This document shows positions 1 to 9,819 of a stretch of DNA of 64,000 nt, piece after piece. The stretch is taken from NCBI RefSeq assembly GCF_014287355.1, contig NZ_JACOPE010000001.1:372001-436000 (forward strand), read 5' to 3'. Position 1 is the first letter of the stretch. Every line of letters begins with the position of its first letter. The DNA comes from Ruminococcus hominis (lineage in GTDB: Bacteria > Bacillota > Clostridia > Lachnospirales > Lachnospiraceae). The position numbers and the translations under genes were made by a program. The notes under the pieces were generated by a model. The model was given only the letters and a program-made list of their open reading frames with translations, did no database searches and was not told where the DNA came from.

Positions 1-1541
1 GACCTGGATTGATTACCAGCATATATGATGGAATTCAGCGCCCGCTGGATGACATTATGAAAGTATCCGGAAATAACTTAAAACGTGGTGTAGAGGTTCC
101 ATCTCTGAAGAGAAATTTGAAATGGGAATTTGTACCTACTGCAAAAGTTGGAGATGAAGTAGAAGCCGGAGATGTGATCGGAACAGTGCAGGAGACGATC
201 GTCGTACAGCAGAAGATCATGGTTCCATATGGAATCAAGGGAACCATAAAAGAAATAAAGGCCGGAGAATTTACGGTGGAAGAAACAGTGGCTGTTGTAG
301 AGACTGCAGAAGGTGACAAGGAATTGACACTGATGCAGAAATGGCCAGTCCGTAAGGGACGTCCATATAAAAAGAAATTATCTCCGGATATGCCACTGGT
401 AACAGGACAGCGTGTTATTGATACATTTTTCCCACTTGCAAAAGGTGGAGTTGCTGCCGTACCGGGGCCATTTGGAAGTGGTAAAACAGTAATCCAGCAT
501 CAGCTTGCAAAATGGGCGGAAGCAGATATCGTTGTTTACATCGGATGTGGAGAGCGTGGCAATGAGATGACGGACGTTCTGAATGAATTTCCGGAACTGA
601 AAGATCCAAAGACAGGACAGTCTTTGATGCAGAGAACCGTTCTGATCGCAAATACATCAGACATGCCGGTTGCAGCACGTGAAGCATCTATTTATACAGG
701 AATTACAATTGCGGAATATTTCCGAGATATGGGATATTCAGTTGCGTTAATGGCAGATTCAACATCACGTTGGGCAGAGGCACTTCGTGAAATGTCAGGA
801 CGTCTGGAAGAGATGCCTGGTGAGGAAGGATACCCGGCTTATCTGGGGAGCCGTCTTGCACAGTTCTATGAAAGAGCAGGTCATGTGATTTCATTAGGTA
901 AGGAAGAAAGAGAAGGAGCATTGTCTGTAATCGGTGCAGTATCACCTCCGGGTGGAGATATTTCAGAACCGGTATCACAGGCTACACTTCGAATCGTAAA
1001 AGTATTCTGGGGATTGGACTCAGCACTTGCTTATAAGAGACATTTCCCGGCAATCAACTGGCTAAACAGTTATTCGTTGTATCTTGATAATATGGAAAAA
1101 TGGTTCAATGAAAAAGTTGAGCCGGACTGGATGGCAAAACGTCAGGAAATGATGACTCTGCTTCAGGAAGAAGCGGAATTAGACGAAATCGTAAAAATGG
1201 TTGGTATGGATGCCTTATCAGCAAGCGACCGTCTGAAGATGGAAGCTGCACGTTCTATCCGAGAAGATTTCCTGCATCAGAACTCTTTCCATGAAGTAGA
1301 TACTTATACTTCTTTGGATAAGCAGTATATGATGATGGATCTTGTCCTCGCATATTATGATCAGTCTGTAGAAGCCTTAGAAAAGGGTGCAAAATTACAG
1401 AACTTGATCAATCTGCCTGTACGTGAACAGATTGGCCGATTCAAATATGTGACTGAAGATGAGATTCAGAAAGAATATGAAAAAGTAAAAGAAGAGTTAC
1501 ACATTGAGATTGCGAATGCATTGGGAAAGGAGGACTTCTAA
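1..1541 (+). CDS. ntpA: V-type ATP synthase subunit A, 5' end missing
   Basis: Catalytic subunit of the V1 head of a V/A-type ATPase, which couples ATP hydrolysis or synthesis to Na+ or H+ transport across the membrane. The reading frame is open from the first base; family members have roughly 75 more N-terminal residues, so the gene begins upstream and the TTG at position 9 is an internal leucine codon. Visible features are the P-loop GPFGSGKT, the conserved GERGNEMT segment and the SRWAEALRE segment that mark the A subunit. It ends directly before subunit B, with B's ribosome site (GGGAAAGGAGG) inside the last codons, so the two are co-translated. The family assignment is certain; ion specificity cannot be read from this subunit. 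Confidence 0.97.
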   Translation, partial: PGLITSIYDGIQRPLDDIMKVSGNNLKRGVEVPSLKRNLKWEFVPTAKVGDEVEAGDVIGTVQETIVVQQKIMVPYGIKGTIKEIKAGEFTVEETVAVVETAEGDKELTLMQKWPVRKGRPYKKKLSPDMPLVTGQRVIDTFFPLAKGGVAAVPGPFGSGKTVIQHQLAKWAEADIVVYIGCGERGNEMTDVLNEFPELKDPKTGQSLMQRTVLIANTSDMPVAAREASIYTGITIAEYFRDMGYSVALMADSTSRWAEALREMSGRLEEMPGEEGYPAYLGSRLAQFYERAGHVISLGKEEREGALSVIGAVSPPGGDISEPVSQATLRIVKVFWGLDSALAYKRHFPAINWLNSYSLYLDNMEKWFNEKVEPDWMAKRQEMMTLLQEEAELDEIVKMVGMDALSASDRLKMEAARSIREDFLHQNSFHEVDTYTSLDKQYMMMDLVLAYYDQSVEALEKGAKLQNLINLPVREQIGRFKYVTEDEIQKEYEKVKEELHIEIANALGKEDF

Positions 1542-2912
1542 ATGCCAAAAGAGTATAGAACCATACAGGAAGTAGCCGGACCACTGATGCTGGTGCGCGA
1601 TGTGGAAAATGTTACTTATGACGAGCTGGGCGAGATTGAGCTGGCAAGTGGGGAAGTAAGACGTTGTAAAGTATTGGAAATTAATGGAAGTGATGCTCTG
1701 GTGCAGTTATTTGACAGTGCAACAGGTATCAACTTATCGAACAGTAAAGTGCGTTTTCTTGGAAGAAGCATGGAACTGGGTGTTTCAGAAGATATGCTTG
1801 GACGAGTTTTTGACGGTATGGGACGTCCGATTGATGAAGGACCGGAGATACTTCCGGAAGCTCGTATGGACATCAACGGACTGCCAATGAATCCGGCAGC
1901 AAGAAGTTATCCGGAAGAATTTATCCAGACAGGAGTATCAGCTATCGATGGATTGAATACACTTGTACGTGGACAGAAGTTACCAATCTTCTCAGCATCG
2001 GGTCTGCCACATGCAAATCTTGCAGCACAGATCGCAAGACAGGCAAAGGTTCGAGGAAAAGATGATAAATTCGCCGTTGTATTTGCGGCAATGGGTATTA
2101 CATTCGAAGAGTCAAACTTCTTTATTGAAAGTTTTAAAGAGACAGGTGCAATAGACCGTACAGTTTTATTCGTCAATCTTGCAAATGACCCTGCAATTGA
2201 GCGTATATCTACACCTCGAGTTGCACTGACGGCAGCAGAGTATCTTGCATTTGAAAAAGATATGCACGTACTTGTAATTTTGACAGATATTACAAACTAT
2301 GCGGATGCACTTCGAGAGGTATCAGCAGCCCGTAAAGAGGTTCCGGGACGTCGAGGATATCCGGGATATATGTACACAGACCTTGCTTCTTTGTATGAAA
2401 GAGCGGGACGTCAGAATGGTAAAAAAGGAAGTATCACAATGATTCCAATCCTGACAATGCCGGAAGATGATAAGACACATCCAATCCCTGACCTGACAGG
2501 ATATATTACAGAAGGGCAGATTATTTTAAGTCGTGATCTGTATCGAAGAGGTGTAACACCACCGATAGATGTACTTCCATCATTGTCTCGTCTGAAGGAC
2601 AAAGGTATCGGCGAAGGTAAGACACGTGCGGATCATGCCAATACAATGAACCAGCTGTTTGCGGCATATGCACGTGGTAAAGATGCGAAAGAGCTGATGG
2701 TAATCCTTGGTGAAGCAGCGTTGACAGAGATTGATTTGTTGTATGCGAAGTTTGCAGATGCATTTGAAAAAGAATATGTATCACAGGGATACAATACAGA
2801 TCGAAGTATTGAAGAGACTTTGGAAATTGGATGGAAACTACTTTCCATGCTTCCAAGAACAGAGTTGAAACGTATCGATGACAAATATCTCGATGAATAT
2901 TACGGAAAGTAA
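1542..2912 (+). CDS. ntpB: V-type ATP synthase subunit B
   Basis: Non-catalytic nucleotide-site subunit of the V1 hexamer, 456 residues, the usual length. It begins [15 protein letters not shown], a typical B-subunit start, and contains [17 protein letters not shown] where the A subunit and F1-beta have a P-loop, as expected for a regulatory subunit. The segment [18 protein letters not shown] is the conserved B-subunit signature. The ATG follows the stop of subunit A with no gap. Subunit D follows after 66 bases, keeping the A-B-D order of bacterial V-ATPase operons. Confidence 0.97.
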   Translation: MPKEYRTIQEVAGPLMLVRDVENVTYDELGEIELASGEVRRCKVLEINGSDALVQLFDSATGINLSNSKVRFLGRSMELGVSEDMLGRVFDGMGRPIDEGPEILPEARMDINGLPMNPAARSYPEEFIQTGVSAIDGLNTLVRGQKLPIFSASGLPHANLAAQIARQAKVRGKDDKFAVVFAAMGITFEESNFFIESFKETGAIDRTVLFVNLANDPAIERISTPRVALTAAEYLAFEKDMHVLVILTDITNYADALREVSAARKEVPGRRGYPGYMYTDLASLYERAGRQNGKKGSITMIPILTMPEDDKTHPIPDLTGYITEGQIILSRDLYRRGVTPPIDVLPSLSRLKDKGIGEGKTRADHANTMNQLFAAYARGKDAKELMVILGEAALTEIDLLYAKFADAFEKEYVSQGYNTDRSIEETLEIGWKLLSMLPRTELKRIDDKYLDEYYGK

Positions 2913-2978
2913 GTTGCTGCAAAAAAGGTGACGAAAAAAGACTCTGAGAAGCATCAAAGGAAAGGTAGGTGAGGACGC

Positions 2979-3635
2979 TTGGCATCCACACAGGTAAATC
3001 CAACCCGTATGGAACTGACACGTTTGAAAAAGAAACGGATCACTGCAGTGCGAGGTCACAAATTATTGAAAGATAAACGTGATGAACTGATGCGCCAGTA
3101 TCTTGATCTTGTAAGAGAAAACATGGAAGTTAGAAAACGGGTCGAAGCCGGCATTTTATCAGCGAATAAAAATTTTGTTATTGCCAAGGCTGGAATGTCG
3201 GAGGCGGAACTTCACACAGCACTGATGGCACCGAAACAGGAAATTAATTTGATTCCTTCGGAAGAAAATGTCATGAGTGTAGAGATTCCAAAATTTGAAT
3301 ATAAAACAAGAACAGCGGATGAAAATGATATTTATTCATATGGATTTGCATTTACATCCAGTGATTTGGATGGGGCTGTCAAATCTCTTGCAGATATTCT
3401 GCCGGATATGATAAGATTAGCAGAATGCGAAAAAGCATGTCAGTTAATGGCGGCAGAGATTGAAAAGACACGAAGACGTGTAAATGCGTTGGAGCATGTA
3501 ATTATTCCGGAAACAGAGAAAAATATTAAATATATTACGATGAAGCTGGATGAGAACGAGAGAAGTACGCAGATTCGTCTGATGAAAGTAAAAGACATGA
3601 TGCTCGAAGAAGCACATGGATATTCAAAAAAATAA
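2979..3635 (+). CDS. ntpD: V-type ATP synthase subunit D
   Basis: Central rotor stalk subunit of the V-ATPase, 218 residues. The N-terminal QVNPTRMELTRLKKK and the following long basic helix are typical of subunit D, which inserts into the A3B3 head as a coiled coil; the C-terminal half (from about residue 130) is again predicted helical and charged. The likely start is TTG at 2979, preceded by a purine-rich AGGTGAGGA site. No ATG lies close enough to keep the conserved NPTR motif except the internal one at residue 11, which would remove it. It is the last ATPase gene here. Confidence 0.95.
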   Translation: MASTQVNPTRMELTRLKKKRITAVRGHKLLKDKRDELMRQYLDLVRENMEVRKRVEAGILSANKNFVIAKAGMSEAELHTALMAPKQEINLIPSEENVMSVEIPKFEYKTRTADENDIYSYGFAFTSSDLDGAVKSLADILPDMIRLAECEKACQLMAAEIEKTRRRVNALEHVIIPETEKNIKYITMKLDENERSTQIRLMKVKDMMLEEAHGYSKK

Positions 3636-3765
3636 AACCAGATTTTAAAGATGCAGTTGGAAAACCTAAAAGGTGCTCCGGCTGCATTTTCTATATATAA
3701 GCGGAACCATTTTGCAAAAAAGGCATACAGTAATGATATAAGCTCAGAAATGGGGAGAGGTGACC

Positions 3766-4125
3766 ATGAACTCGAAACTGCCGTATTATATGGCTTATCC
3801 GATGCCACTTGCATATGACGATGAAAGGATGGAACGACGAGATTATGAATATATGAAAAGTCTGTACCCGGATACTGCAAAGAAAGTACTTCCCTATGTA
3901 GAGGAAGAGTGTGATAGAAATGAATATCCATGCAGTATGATTTATGATGAATATCCGGACCGCTTTTCACTTCGGATGATGTGTAATCGTATCTTTGATA
4001 AGGTTGTAAGTCAGGAAAAACTGGAACCGGAGGACTGGCTTAGAAATTTGATAGAGGTCATATTATATCAGGAATTGTTTAAACGTAGAAGTGATGACAG
4101 GAGAAACAGACGCCGCTTTTATTGA
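3766..4125 (+). CDS. Conserved small acidic/basic protein of unknown function
   Basis: 119-residue protein that I do not recognise as a named family. I place the start at ATG 3766 rather than the in-frame GTG at 3760, because the GGGGAGAGG site at 3752-3760 is then properly spaced. The first half is acidic and rich in tyrosine and methionine (MPLAYDDERMERRDYEYM), and contains two cysteines at about residues 48 and 55. The tail ends in a run of arginines (RRSDDRRNRRRFY). There is no signal peptide or membrane segment. It stands alone between the V-ATPase operon and the shikimate kinase gene, on the same strand as both. Confidence 0.7.
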   Translation: MNSKLPYYMAYPMPLAYDDERMERRDYEYMKSLYPDTAKKVLPYVEEECDRNEYPCSMIYDEYPDRFSLRMMCNRIFDKVVSQEKLEPEDWLRNLIEVILYQELFKRRSDDRRNRRRFY

Positions 4126-4184
4126 CTGTACATGATGTTAAGAAAATTTTTATGAATTATAAGTGTTTTGAGTGGCACAGATAT

Positions 4185-4212
4185 TTTACAATGAAAAAAT
4201 ATATGGTATAAT
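4185..4212 (+). promoter_or_regulatory. Sigma-A promoter for shikimate kinase gene
   Basis: TTTACA (4185-4190), a 16-base spacer and TATAAT (4207-4212). Transcription would start near 4219, which rules out the longer reading frame beginning at 4172 and supports the ATG at 4277. Confidence 0.75.
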
Positions 4213-4276
4213 AGAAACCGATGTTAACAATTATATTATTCAAAGTGAAATGAAAGAACATAAGCTGGAGACATAT

Positions 4277-4783
4277 ATGAAAAAAAAGAATATTATATTT
4301 ATAGGAATGCCTGCTGTTGGAAAAAGTACGGTAGGGGTTGTGGTTGCCAAGCGACTGGGTAAACAGTTTATTGATACAGATTTGTTGATACAGGAACAGG
4401 AAAAAAAGCTGCTTCGTGAGATTATCGCAGAAGTCGGCGAGGATGGATTTTTGAAGATTGAAAATCAGGTAAACAGAGACGTAGATGTAGAGAATGCTGT
4501 AATCTCTCCGGGAGGAAGTATTGTGTATTGCGAGGAGGCGATGCAGCATTATAAAGAAATCGGAACAATTGTATATTTACAGGCATCTTATCAAACAATA
4601 AAACAAAGAATCCGTAATCCGAAGAAGCGAGGGGTCGTGCTCAGAGAAGGACAGACATTAAAGGATCTTTATGATGAGAGATGCGTTTTGTTTGAAAAAT
4701 ATGCAGATATCATTGTTAATGAAGACCAGTGTGAGATAGGGGATACGATTGAGAATGTACTGGAAGAACTCTCCAGATTATAA
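4277..4783 (+). CDS. aroK: Shikimate kinase
   Basis: Predicted to phosphorylate shikimate at the 3-hydroxyl with ATP, the fifth step of the shikimate route to aromatic amino acids. The protein of 168 residues carries the Walker A motif GMPAVGKST at residues 10-18, the DTD shikimate-binding motif shortly after (FIDTDLLI), the SPGGS segment corresponding to the conserved GGG loop, and a lid region with basic residues (RIRNPKKRGVVL). I chose ATG 4277 because it follows the promoter and a GGAG site and gives the family's normal length. It sits alone, away from other aro genes. The GGG-to-PGGS difference leaves some room for a related nucleoside-kinase role, but the DTD motif favours shikimate. 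Confidence 0.85.
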   Translation: MKKKNIIFIGMPAVGKSTVGVVVAKRLGKQFIDTDLLIQEQEKKLLREIIAEVGEDGFLKIENQVNRDVDVENAVISPGGSIVYCEEAMQHYKEIGTIVYLQASYQTIKQRIRNPKKRGVVLREGQTLKDLYDERCVLFEKYADIIVNEDQCEIGDTIENVLEELSRL

Positions 4784-4835
4784 TTAAGTTTATATCAAAA
4801 AGTTTTGCAATAATGTTACGAAAATAAAAAGTTCT

Positions 4836-4863
4836 TTTACAAAATTGTTTTTTATGCTATAAT
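4836..4863 (+). promoter_or_regulatory. Sigma-A promoter for murA
   Basis: TTTACA (4836-4841), 16-base spacer, TATAAT (4858-4863). It is followed by a leader of about 150 bases before the murA start. I saw no clear structured element in that leader. Confidence 0.7.
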
Positions 4864-5021
4864 GTTTTAGCGTTTGTGAATTTGTAGACACAACAGCGTG
4901 TCATTTGAAATAGACAAAGAATAACGCGGGATATAAGTATATAAGCTAAAAAATGATTTATGCAACCGAGAATGGGGATTTAGAAAGATACGATATAAAT
5001 ATCGGATAATAGAGGTGCAAA

Positions 5022-6314
5022 ATGGAGCAATATATTATTAAGGGTGGTAATCCGTTAGTTGGTGAAGTAGAGATTGGCGGAGCAAAGAATGCTGCACTGG
5101 CAATACTGGCAGCTGCAATTATGACAGACGAGACTGTATTGATTGACAACCTTCCGGATGTGAACGATATCAATGTGATGTTGGAAGCAATCGAAGGAAT
5201 CGGTGCGATGGTAGAGCGTATTGATCGTCATACAGTGAAGATTAATGGTGGAACGATCACAGATTTTAATATTGATTATGATTATATTAAAAAGATTCGA
5301 GCATCTTACTATTTATTAGGAGCAATGCTTGGAAAATATAAAAAAGCAGAGGTGGCTCTTCCGGGTGGATGTAATATCGGAAGCAGACCAATCGATCAGC
5401 ATTTGAAAGGATTTAGGGCACTCGGAGCTGATGTTGATATTGAACACGGCAAGATTGTTGCCGAGGCCGATGTACTTAAGGGTACACATCTGTATTTCGA
5501 TGTTGTCTCTGTAGGAGCAACAATTAATGTCATGATGACAGCAGCGATGGCTAATGGCATGACAATTATGGAAAATGTAGCAAAAGAACCACATGTTGTT
5601 GATGTTGCAAACTTCCTGAACAGCATGGGTGCGAATATCCGTGGAGCCGGAACAGATGTGATTAAGATCCGTGGAGTGAAAACGCTTCATAAGACAGAGT
5701 ATTCCATTATTCCAGACCAGATCGAGGCAGGAACATTTATGTTTGCAGCAGCGGCTACAAAGGGAGATGTAACTGTAACAAATGTAATACCAAAACATTT
5801 GGATGCAACAATTTCTAAGCTGATTGATATTGGCTGTGAGGTAGAGGAACTCGATGATGCAGTTCGTGTTGTTGCAAAAGGCAGATTAAAGTCTACACAG
5901 GTTAAGACATTGCCATATCCGGGATATCCGACAGATATGCAGCCACAGATTGGTGTAGTATTAGCACTGGCATCAGGAACAAGTACAATCACAGAAAGTA
6001 TTTTTGAAAACCGTTTTAAATATTTAGATGAGCTTGCAAGAATGGGAGCAAATATCAAAGTAGAGGGTAATTCAGCTACAATCGAAGGTGTAGAGAAGTT
6101 ATCCGGAGCAAGAGTGAGTGCACCGGATCTTCGTGCAGGAGCGGCACTTTGTATTGCAGGTTTGGCTACAGATGGAATTACAATTGTAGATGATATTGTT
6201 TACATTCAGCGTGGATATGAGCGCTTTGAAGAAAAACTCAGAAGCCTGGGTGGAATCATTGAGCGTGTATCGAGCGAAAAAGAAATTCAGAAATTCACAT
6301 TGAAAGTAAGCTAA
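5022..6314 (+). CDS. murA: UDP-N-acetylglucosamine 1-carboxyvinyltransferase
   Basis: Transfers enolpyruvate from PEP to UDP-GlcNAc, the first committed step of peptidoglycan synthesis in the cytoplasm. 430 residues, normal for the family. The N-terminal EIGGAKNAALAILAA contains the conserved KN pair, and the active-site loop PGGCNIGSRPID places the catalytic cysteine at residue 117. That cysteine is the target of fosfomycin, so the enzyme should be the sensitive type. Conserved PYPGYPTDMQPQ and SIFENRF segments are also present. A single-gene unit: its own promoter lies upstream and the S-box leader of metK follows. Confidence 0.96.
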   Translation: MEQYIIKGGNPLVGEVEIGGAKNAALAILAAAIMTDETVLIDNLPDVNDINVMLEAIEGIGAMVERIDRHTVKINGGTITDFNIDYDYIKKIRASYYLLGAMLGKYKKAEVALPGGCNIGSRPIDQHLKGFRALGADVDIEHGKIVAEADVLKGTHLYFDVVSVGATINVMMTAAMANGMTIMENVAKEPHVVDVANFLNSMGANIRGAGTDVIKIRGVKTLHKTEYSIIPDQIEAGTFMFAAAATKGDVTVTNVIPKHLDATISKLIDIGCEVEELDDAVRVVAKGRLKSTQVKTLPYPGYPTDMQPQIGVVLALASGTSTITESIFENRFKYLDELARMGANIKVEGNSATIEGVEKLSGARVSAPDLRAGAALCIAGLATDGITIVDDIVYIQRGYERFEEKLRSLGGIIERVSSEKEIQKFTLKVS

Positions 6315-6337
6315 TCTAAAAATTTTATAAACTGTAT

Positions 6338-6366
6338 TGACAGAGACAATGATGAGTTGTATAGTT
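6338..6366 (+). promoter_or_regulatory. Sigma-A promoter for the SAM riboswitch/metK unit
   Basis: TTGACA (6338-6343), a 17-base spacer and TATAGT (6361-6366). A transcript would start near 6373, about 30 bases before the riboswitch. Confidence 0.8.
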
Positions 6367-6402
6367 TGTTTGATAACTACAAATTAAATAATATAAACTT
6401 TC

Positions 6403-6500
6403 TCTTATTCAGAGCAGTGGAGATACAAAGGATCGAAGAAGCTGCGGCAACCCCTCTAAGCAGGAAGGTGCCAGCCTGAGCGAGTAATCGAACAATAAGG
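6403..6500 (+). ncRNA. SAM-I (S-box) riboswitch
   Basis: The element opens with CTTATTCAGAGCAGTGGAG, closely matching the S-box 5' strand (P1 plus the kink-turn side), continues with GCGGCAACC in the P2/J2 region and GGTGCCAGCCTGAGC, and closes with AATAAG, complementary to CTTATT of P1. S-box RNAs bind S-adenosylmethionine and stop transcription when it is plentiful. Its position before metK, the SAM synthetase gene, fits feedback control by the product. Confidence 0.93.
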
Positions 6501-6519
6501 GGATTGTTATGAAATAGAA

Positions 6520-6547
6520 ACAGTCCGTACGTTGTGCGGGCTGTTTT
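6520..6547 (+). terminator. Riboswitch-controlled intrinsic terminator
   Basis: ACAGTCCGTAC, loop GTT, GTGCGGGCTGT followed by TTT. It lies 20 bases after the aptamer and is the expected expression platform: formed when SAM is bound, disrupted otherwise. Confidence 0.8.
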
Positions 6548-6567
6548 ATCGTTATAAGCATCTAAGA

Positions 6568-6697
6568 AGGCTATATCAGCTGGGAGTCAATCCCCCAGCT
6601 GATATAGCCTCCGGCAGGATTGCAGAGGTGCGCAGTAGAAGTATGTCATGCAATTGCATGACGCGCACCTCGCAGCAAGAATGCCGAGGCATTCTTG
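6568..6697. repeat. Cluster of perfect palindromes in the metK leader
   Basis: Three hairpins with no mismatches lie end to end between the riboswitch terminator and metK. The first has 17-base arms at 6568-6584 and 6594-6610 around a 9-base loop. The second is nested: 9-base arms at 6625-6633 and 6663-6671 enclose an 18-base loopless palindrome at 6645-6662. The third has 10-base arms at 6676-6685 and 6688-6697 with a 2-base loop. None is followed by a T run, so they are not ordinary terminators. The look is that of a REP-like or miniature inserted element. Confidence 0.8.
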
Positions 6698-6785
6698 AAC
6701 AAGCCGGGAAGCAATGGTGTTATGCGGTATTCAAGTCGAAACAAATCCTAAACCGAGAGAAAGTACGGAAGAAAAGGAGAAGAAC

Positions 6786-7973
6786 ATGGAAAAATTATTA
6801 TTTACATCCGAGTCCGTTACAGAAGGACATCCGGATAAGATGTGTGATCAGATTTCAGATGCAATTTTGGACGCATTATTGGAAAAGGATCCAATGAGCC
6901 GTGTGGCATGTGAGACATGTACAACAACAGGTCTTGTTATGGTTATGGGAGAAATTACAACAAATGCCTATGTAGATATCCAGAAAATCGTTCGCGATAC
7001 AGTTCGTGAGATTGGATATACAAGAGGAAAATACGGATTCGATGCAGAGACATGTGGTGTCATCACAACATTGGATGAGCAGTCTGCGGATATCGCTCTT
7101 GGAGTAGATAAGGCATTGGAAGCAAAAGAAAATAAGATGTCTGATGACGAGATCGAAGCAATCGGTGCCGGAGATCAGGGAATGATGTTTGGATATGCAA
7201 CAGATGAGACAGAAGAATATATGCCATATCCAATCGCAATGGCACATAAACTTGCCCTGCAGCTTACAAAAGTAAGAAAAGATGGAACACTTCCTTACTT
7301 AAGACCGGACGGAAAAACACAGGTTACAGTAGAATATGATGAAAATGGTGTTCCAAGACGTCTGGATGCAGTTGTATTGTCAACACAGCATGATCCGGAA
7401 GCAACACAGGAACAGATTCATGCAGATATCAAAAAACATGTATTTGACGTGATCATCCCAGAGGATATGATTGATGCAGATACAAAATTCTTCATCAATC
7501 CGACAGGACGTTTTGTAATTGGAGGACCTCATGGAGACAGCGGTCTGACAGGACGTAAAATCATCGTTGATACTTATGGTGGAATGGCTCGTCATGGCGG
7601 TGGTGCATTCTCAGGAAAAGACTGCACAAAGGTAGACCGTTCAGCAGCTTATGCAGCACGTTATGCAGCTAAGAATATTGTGGCAGCAGGACTTGCAAAG
7701 AAATGTGAGATTCAGTTATCTTATGCAATCGGTGTAGCACAGCCTACATCCATCATGGTGGATACATTTGGAACAGGTAAATTATCTGATGAAAAATTAG
7801 TAGAGATCATTCGCGAGAACTTTGATATGCGTCCGGCAGGAATTATCAAGATGTTAGATCTTCGTCGTCCGATTTACAAGCAGACAGCAGCATATGGTCA
7901 TTTCGGAAGAAATGATTTAGACCTTCCATGGGAGAAACTGGACAAGGTTGAAGATTTGAAAAAATATTTGTAA
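6786..7973 (+). CDS. metK: S-adenosylmethionine synthetase
   Basis: Makes S-adenosylmethionine from methionine and ATP in the cytoplasm. 395 residues, the usual length. Visible signatures are [20 protein letters not shown] at the N terminus, with the metal- and ATP-binding residues; the [12 protein letters not shown] loop; [20 protein letters not shown]; and [19 protein letters not shown]. The start ATG 6786 has an AAAAGGAG site about 8 bases upstream. It is a single-gene unit under the SAM riboswitch and closed by a terminator. Some 240 bases, filled mostly by palindromes, separate the riboswitch terminator from the start codon, which is longer than is usual for S-box genes. Confidence 0.97.
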   Translation: MEKLLFTSESVTEGHPDKMCDQISDAILDALLEKDPMSRVACETCTTTGLVMVMGEITTNAYVDIQKIVRDTVREIGYTRGKYGFDAETCGVITTLDEQSADIALGVDKALEAKENKMSDDEIEAIGAGDQGMMFGYATDETEEYMPYPIAMAHKLALQLTKVRKDGTLPYLRPDGKTQVTVEYDENGVPRRLDAVVLSTQHDPEATQEQIHADIKKHVFDVIIPEDMIDADTKFFINPTGRFVIGGPHGDSGLTGRKIIVDTYGGMARHGGGAFSGKDCTKVDRSAAYAARYAAKNIVAAGLAKKCEIQLSYAIGVAQPTSIMVDTFGTGKLSDEKLVEIIRENFDMRPAGIIKMLDLRRPIYKQTAAYGHFGRNDLDLPWEKLDKVEDLKKYL

Positions 7974-7980
7974 GAATAAA

Positions 7981-8022
7981 AAGATGCGGTGCAGAAAAAT
8001 GCTGTGTACCGCATCTTTTTTT
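7981..8022 (+). terminator. Terminator of metK
   Basis: AAGATGCGGT at 7981-7990 pairs with ACCGCATCTT at 8008-8017 and runs into a T stretch to 8022. Confidence 0.88.
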
Positions 8023-8073
8023 AAAAAATTATGTTATAATCCCACTAGAGTAAAATGAAAAGAGGGCGAACCT

Positions 8074-9126
8074 ATGAAGTTGAAAACGAAACTGGTGATT
8101 GCATTTATTCTGGTTATGATATTTCCAACTTTTGTTACAATGGCGGGAATGCATATGCTTGCACCGAACAAGGCAGGGGAAATACAGCAGATGTATTTGA
8201 TTATCGTCTGCGTTACAACAGCTGTACTTGTCTGGTGGATTTATAAGACGGTTTCCGTGCCATTGGCAAAGTTGCAAGAAGCAACGAGAAATATCAAAGA
8301 AGGAAATCTGGATTTTGAGATAAAGCCGGAAAATGATGATGAGATAGGTCAGGTGTGTCAGGATTTTGAGGAAATGCGATTGCGTCTGAAGGCGAATGCA
8401 GAAGAAAAAATAGAATTTGACCGTGAGAATAAAGAACTGATCAGTAATATTTCCCATGATCTGAAAACTCCGATCACGGCAATCAAGGGGTATGTAGAAG
8501 GAATCATGGATGGTGTTGCAGATACACCGGAAAAGATGGACAGATACATCAAAACCATATACAATAAAGCAAATGAGATGGATCGGTTGATTAACGAACT
8601 GACATTATATTCAAAGATTGACACGAATCGTATTCCTTATGATTTTACAACAATTTCTGCAAAACAGTATTTCAGAGACTGTGCAGAGGATCTTGCAATT
8701 GAGCTGGAATCAAAAGGTGCAAAATTTGAATATCGTAATTATCTTGAAGAGGATGCTAAGATCATAGTAGACCCGGAACAGATGCGAAGAGTGATCAACA
8801 ATATTGTTTCCAATTCATTAAAATATACAGACAAGCCACAGGCAGAAATAAGGATGAAAATTTTGGATGTGGGAGATTTCATCCAGGTAGAATTAAGTGA
8901 TAATGGAAAGGGAATTGCTACGAAGGATCTGCCATACATATTTGAACGATTTTATCGTGCAGATGCGTCAAGAAATTCTTCCAAAGGCGGAAGCGGAATC
9001 GGGCTTGCGATCGTGAAGAAGATTGTAGAAGAACATGGCGGTAAAATATGGGCGACCAGCGAAGAAGGCGTAGGAACAACAATGTATTTTGTTGTCAGAA
9101 AATATCAGGAGGTGCCAATCGAATGA
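8074..9126 (+). CDS. Membrane sensor histidine kinase (HAMP-HisKA-HATPase)
   Basis: 350-residue sensor of a two-component system. Two membrane helices (about residues 7-28 and 40-57) enclose only about a dozen extracellular residues, so the stimulus is probably sensed in or near the membrane. A HAMP domain follows (about 58-110), then the dimerisation helix with the phosphorylated histidine at residue 128 (SNISHDLKTP), and an ATPase domain with the N-box (NNIVSNSLKYT), DNGKGI and GGSGIGLAI motifs. It overlaps the next gene, its partner regulator, by ATGA, and a potassium transporter follows, so it may control potassium uptake or cell-envelope state; the sequence does not say which. Confidence 0.93.
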   Translation: MKLKTKLVIAFILVMIFPTFVTMAGMHMLAPNKAGEIQQMYLIIVCVTTAVLVWWIYKTVSVPLAKLQEATRNIKEGNLDFEIKPENDDEIGQVCQDFEEMRLRLKANAEEKIEFDRENKELISNISHDLKTPITAIKGYVEGIMDGVADTPEKMDRYIKTIYNKANEMDRLINELTLYSKIDTNRIPYDFTTISAKQYFRDCAEDLAIELESKGAKFEYRNYLEEDAKIIVDPEQMRRVINNIVSNSLKYTDKPQAEIRMKILDVGDFIQVELSDNGKGIATKDLPYIFERFYRADASRNSSKGGSGIGLAIVKKIVEEHGGKIWATSEEGVGTTMYFVVRKYQEVPIE

Positions 9127-9815
9127 GCAAAAGAATTTTAATAATCGAAGACGAAGAAAGTATCGCAGAATTAGAGCGTGATTATTTGGAGCTTAGTAAT
9201 TTTGAGGTGGAAGTTGCAAATGACGGACAACTGGGATTAGATAAAGCATTAGGAGAAGAATTTGATTTAATCATTTTAGACCTTATGCTTCCGGGAGTAG
9301 ATGGGTTTGAGATTTGCAAACAGGTACGAAACAATAAGAATACACCAATCATTATGGTTTCAGCAAAAAAAGATGACATAGACAAAATCCGTGGACTGGG
9401 ACTGGGAGCGGATGATTATATGACAAAACCATTCAGCCCAAGCGAACTGGTTGCCCGTGTTAAGGCACATCTGGCAAGATATGAGCGTTTGATCGGAAGC
9501 AGTGTGGATGAAAATGAAATCATAGAAATCCGTGGATTGAAGATTGATACAACAGCACGGCGCGTATGGGTAAATGGCGAAGAAAAATCATTTACAACAA
9601 AAGAGTTTGATTTGTTGACATTTCTTGCAGGTCATCCGAATCATGTGTATTCGAAGGAAGAACTATTTAGAGAAATCTGGGACATGGAGTCAGTAGGAGA
9701 TATTGCAACTGTAACAGTGCATATAAAGAAAATCCGAGAGAAGATCGAATACGATACATCGCACCCACAGTATATTGAAACAATCTGGGGAGTTGGATAT
9801 AGATTCAAGGTATAA
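9123..9815 (+). CDS. OmpR/PhoB-family response regulator
   Basis: Partner of the preceding kinase. The 230-residue protein has a receiver domain (residues 2-115) with acidic pocket ED at 9-11, phosphorylated Asp53 (LDLMLPG), and Lys102 (TKPFSP), then a winged-helix DNA-binding domain (about 130-228) ending in the typical GVGYRFKV. The start ATG 9123 overlaps the kinase stop as ATGA and has AGGAGGTGCC upstream. A longer frame beginning at 9048 lies inside the kinase and lacks a ribosome site. Only 4 bases separate its stop from the next gene, a TrkH/KtrB-type transporter. Confidence 0.95.
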   Translation: MSKRILIIEDEESIAELERDYLELSNFEVEVANDGQLGLDKALGEEFDLIILDLMLPGVDGFEICKQVRNNKNTPIIMVSAKKDDIDKIRGLGLGADDYMTKPFSPSELVARVKAHLARYERLIGSSVDENEIIEIRGLKIDTTARRVWVNGEEKSFTTKEFDLLTFLAGHPNHVYSKEELFREIWDMESVGDIATVTVHIKKIREKIEYDTSHPQYIETIWGVGYRFKV

Positions 9816-9819
9816 AAAT

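Noticed and set aside
2521..3021. 166-codon - strand open frame opposite ntpB/ntpD
   Set aside because: A shadow of the V-ATPase genes with biased composition and no start signals.
4172..4276. N-terminal extension of the shikimate kinase
   Set aside because: The consensus promoter (4185-4212) lies within it, and the extension shares nothing with the family.
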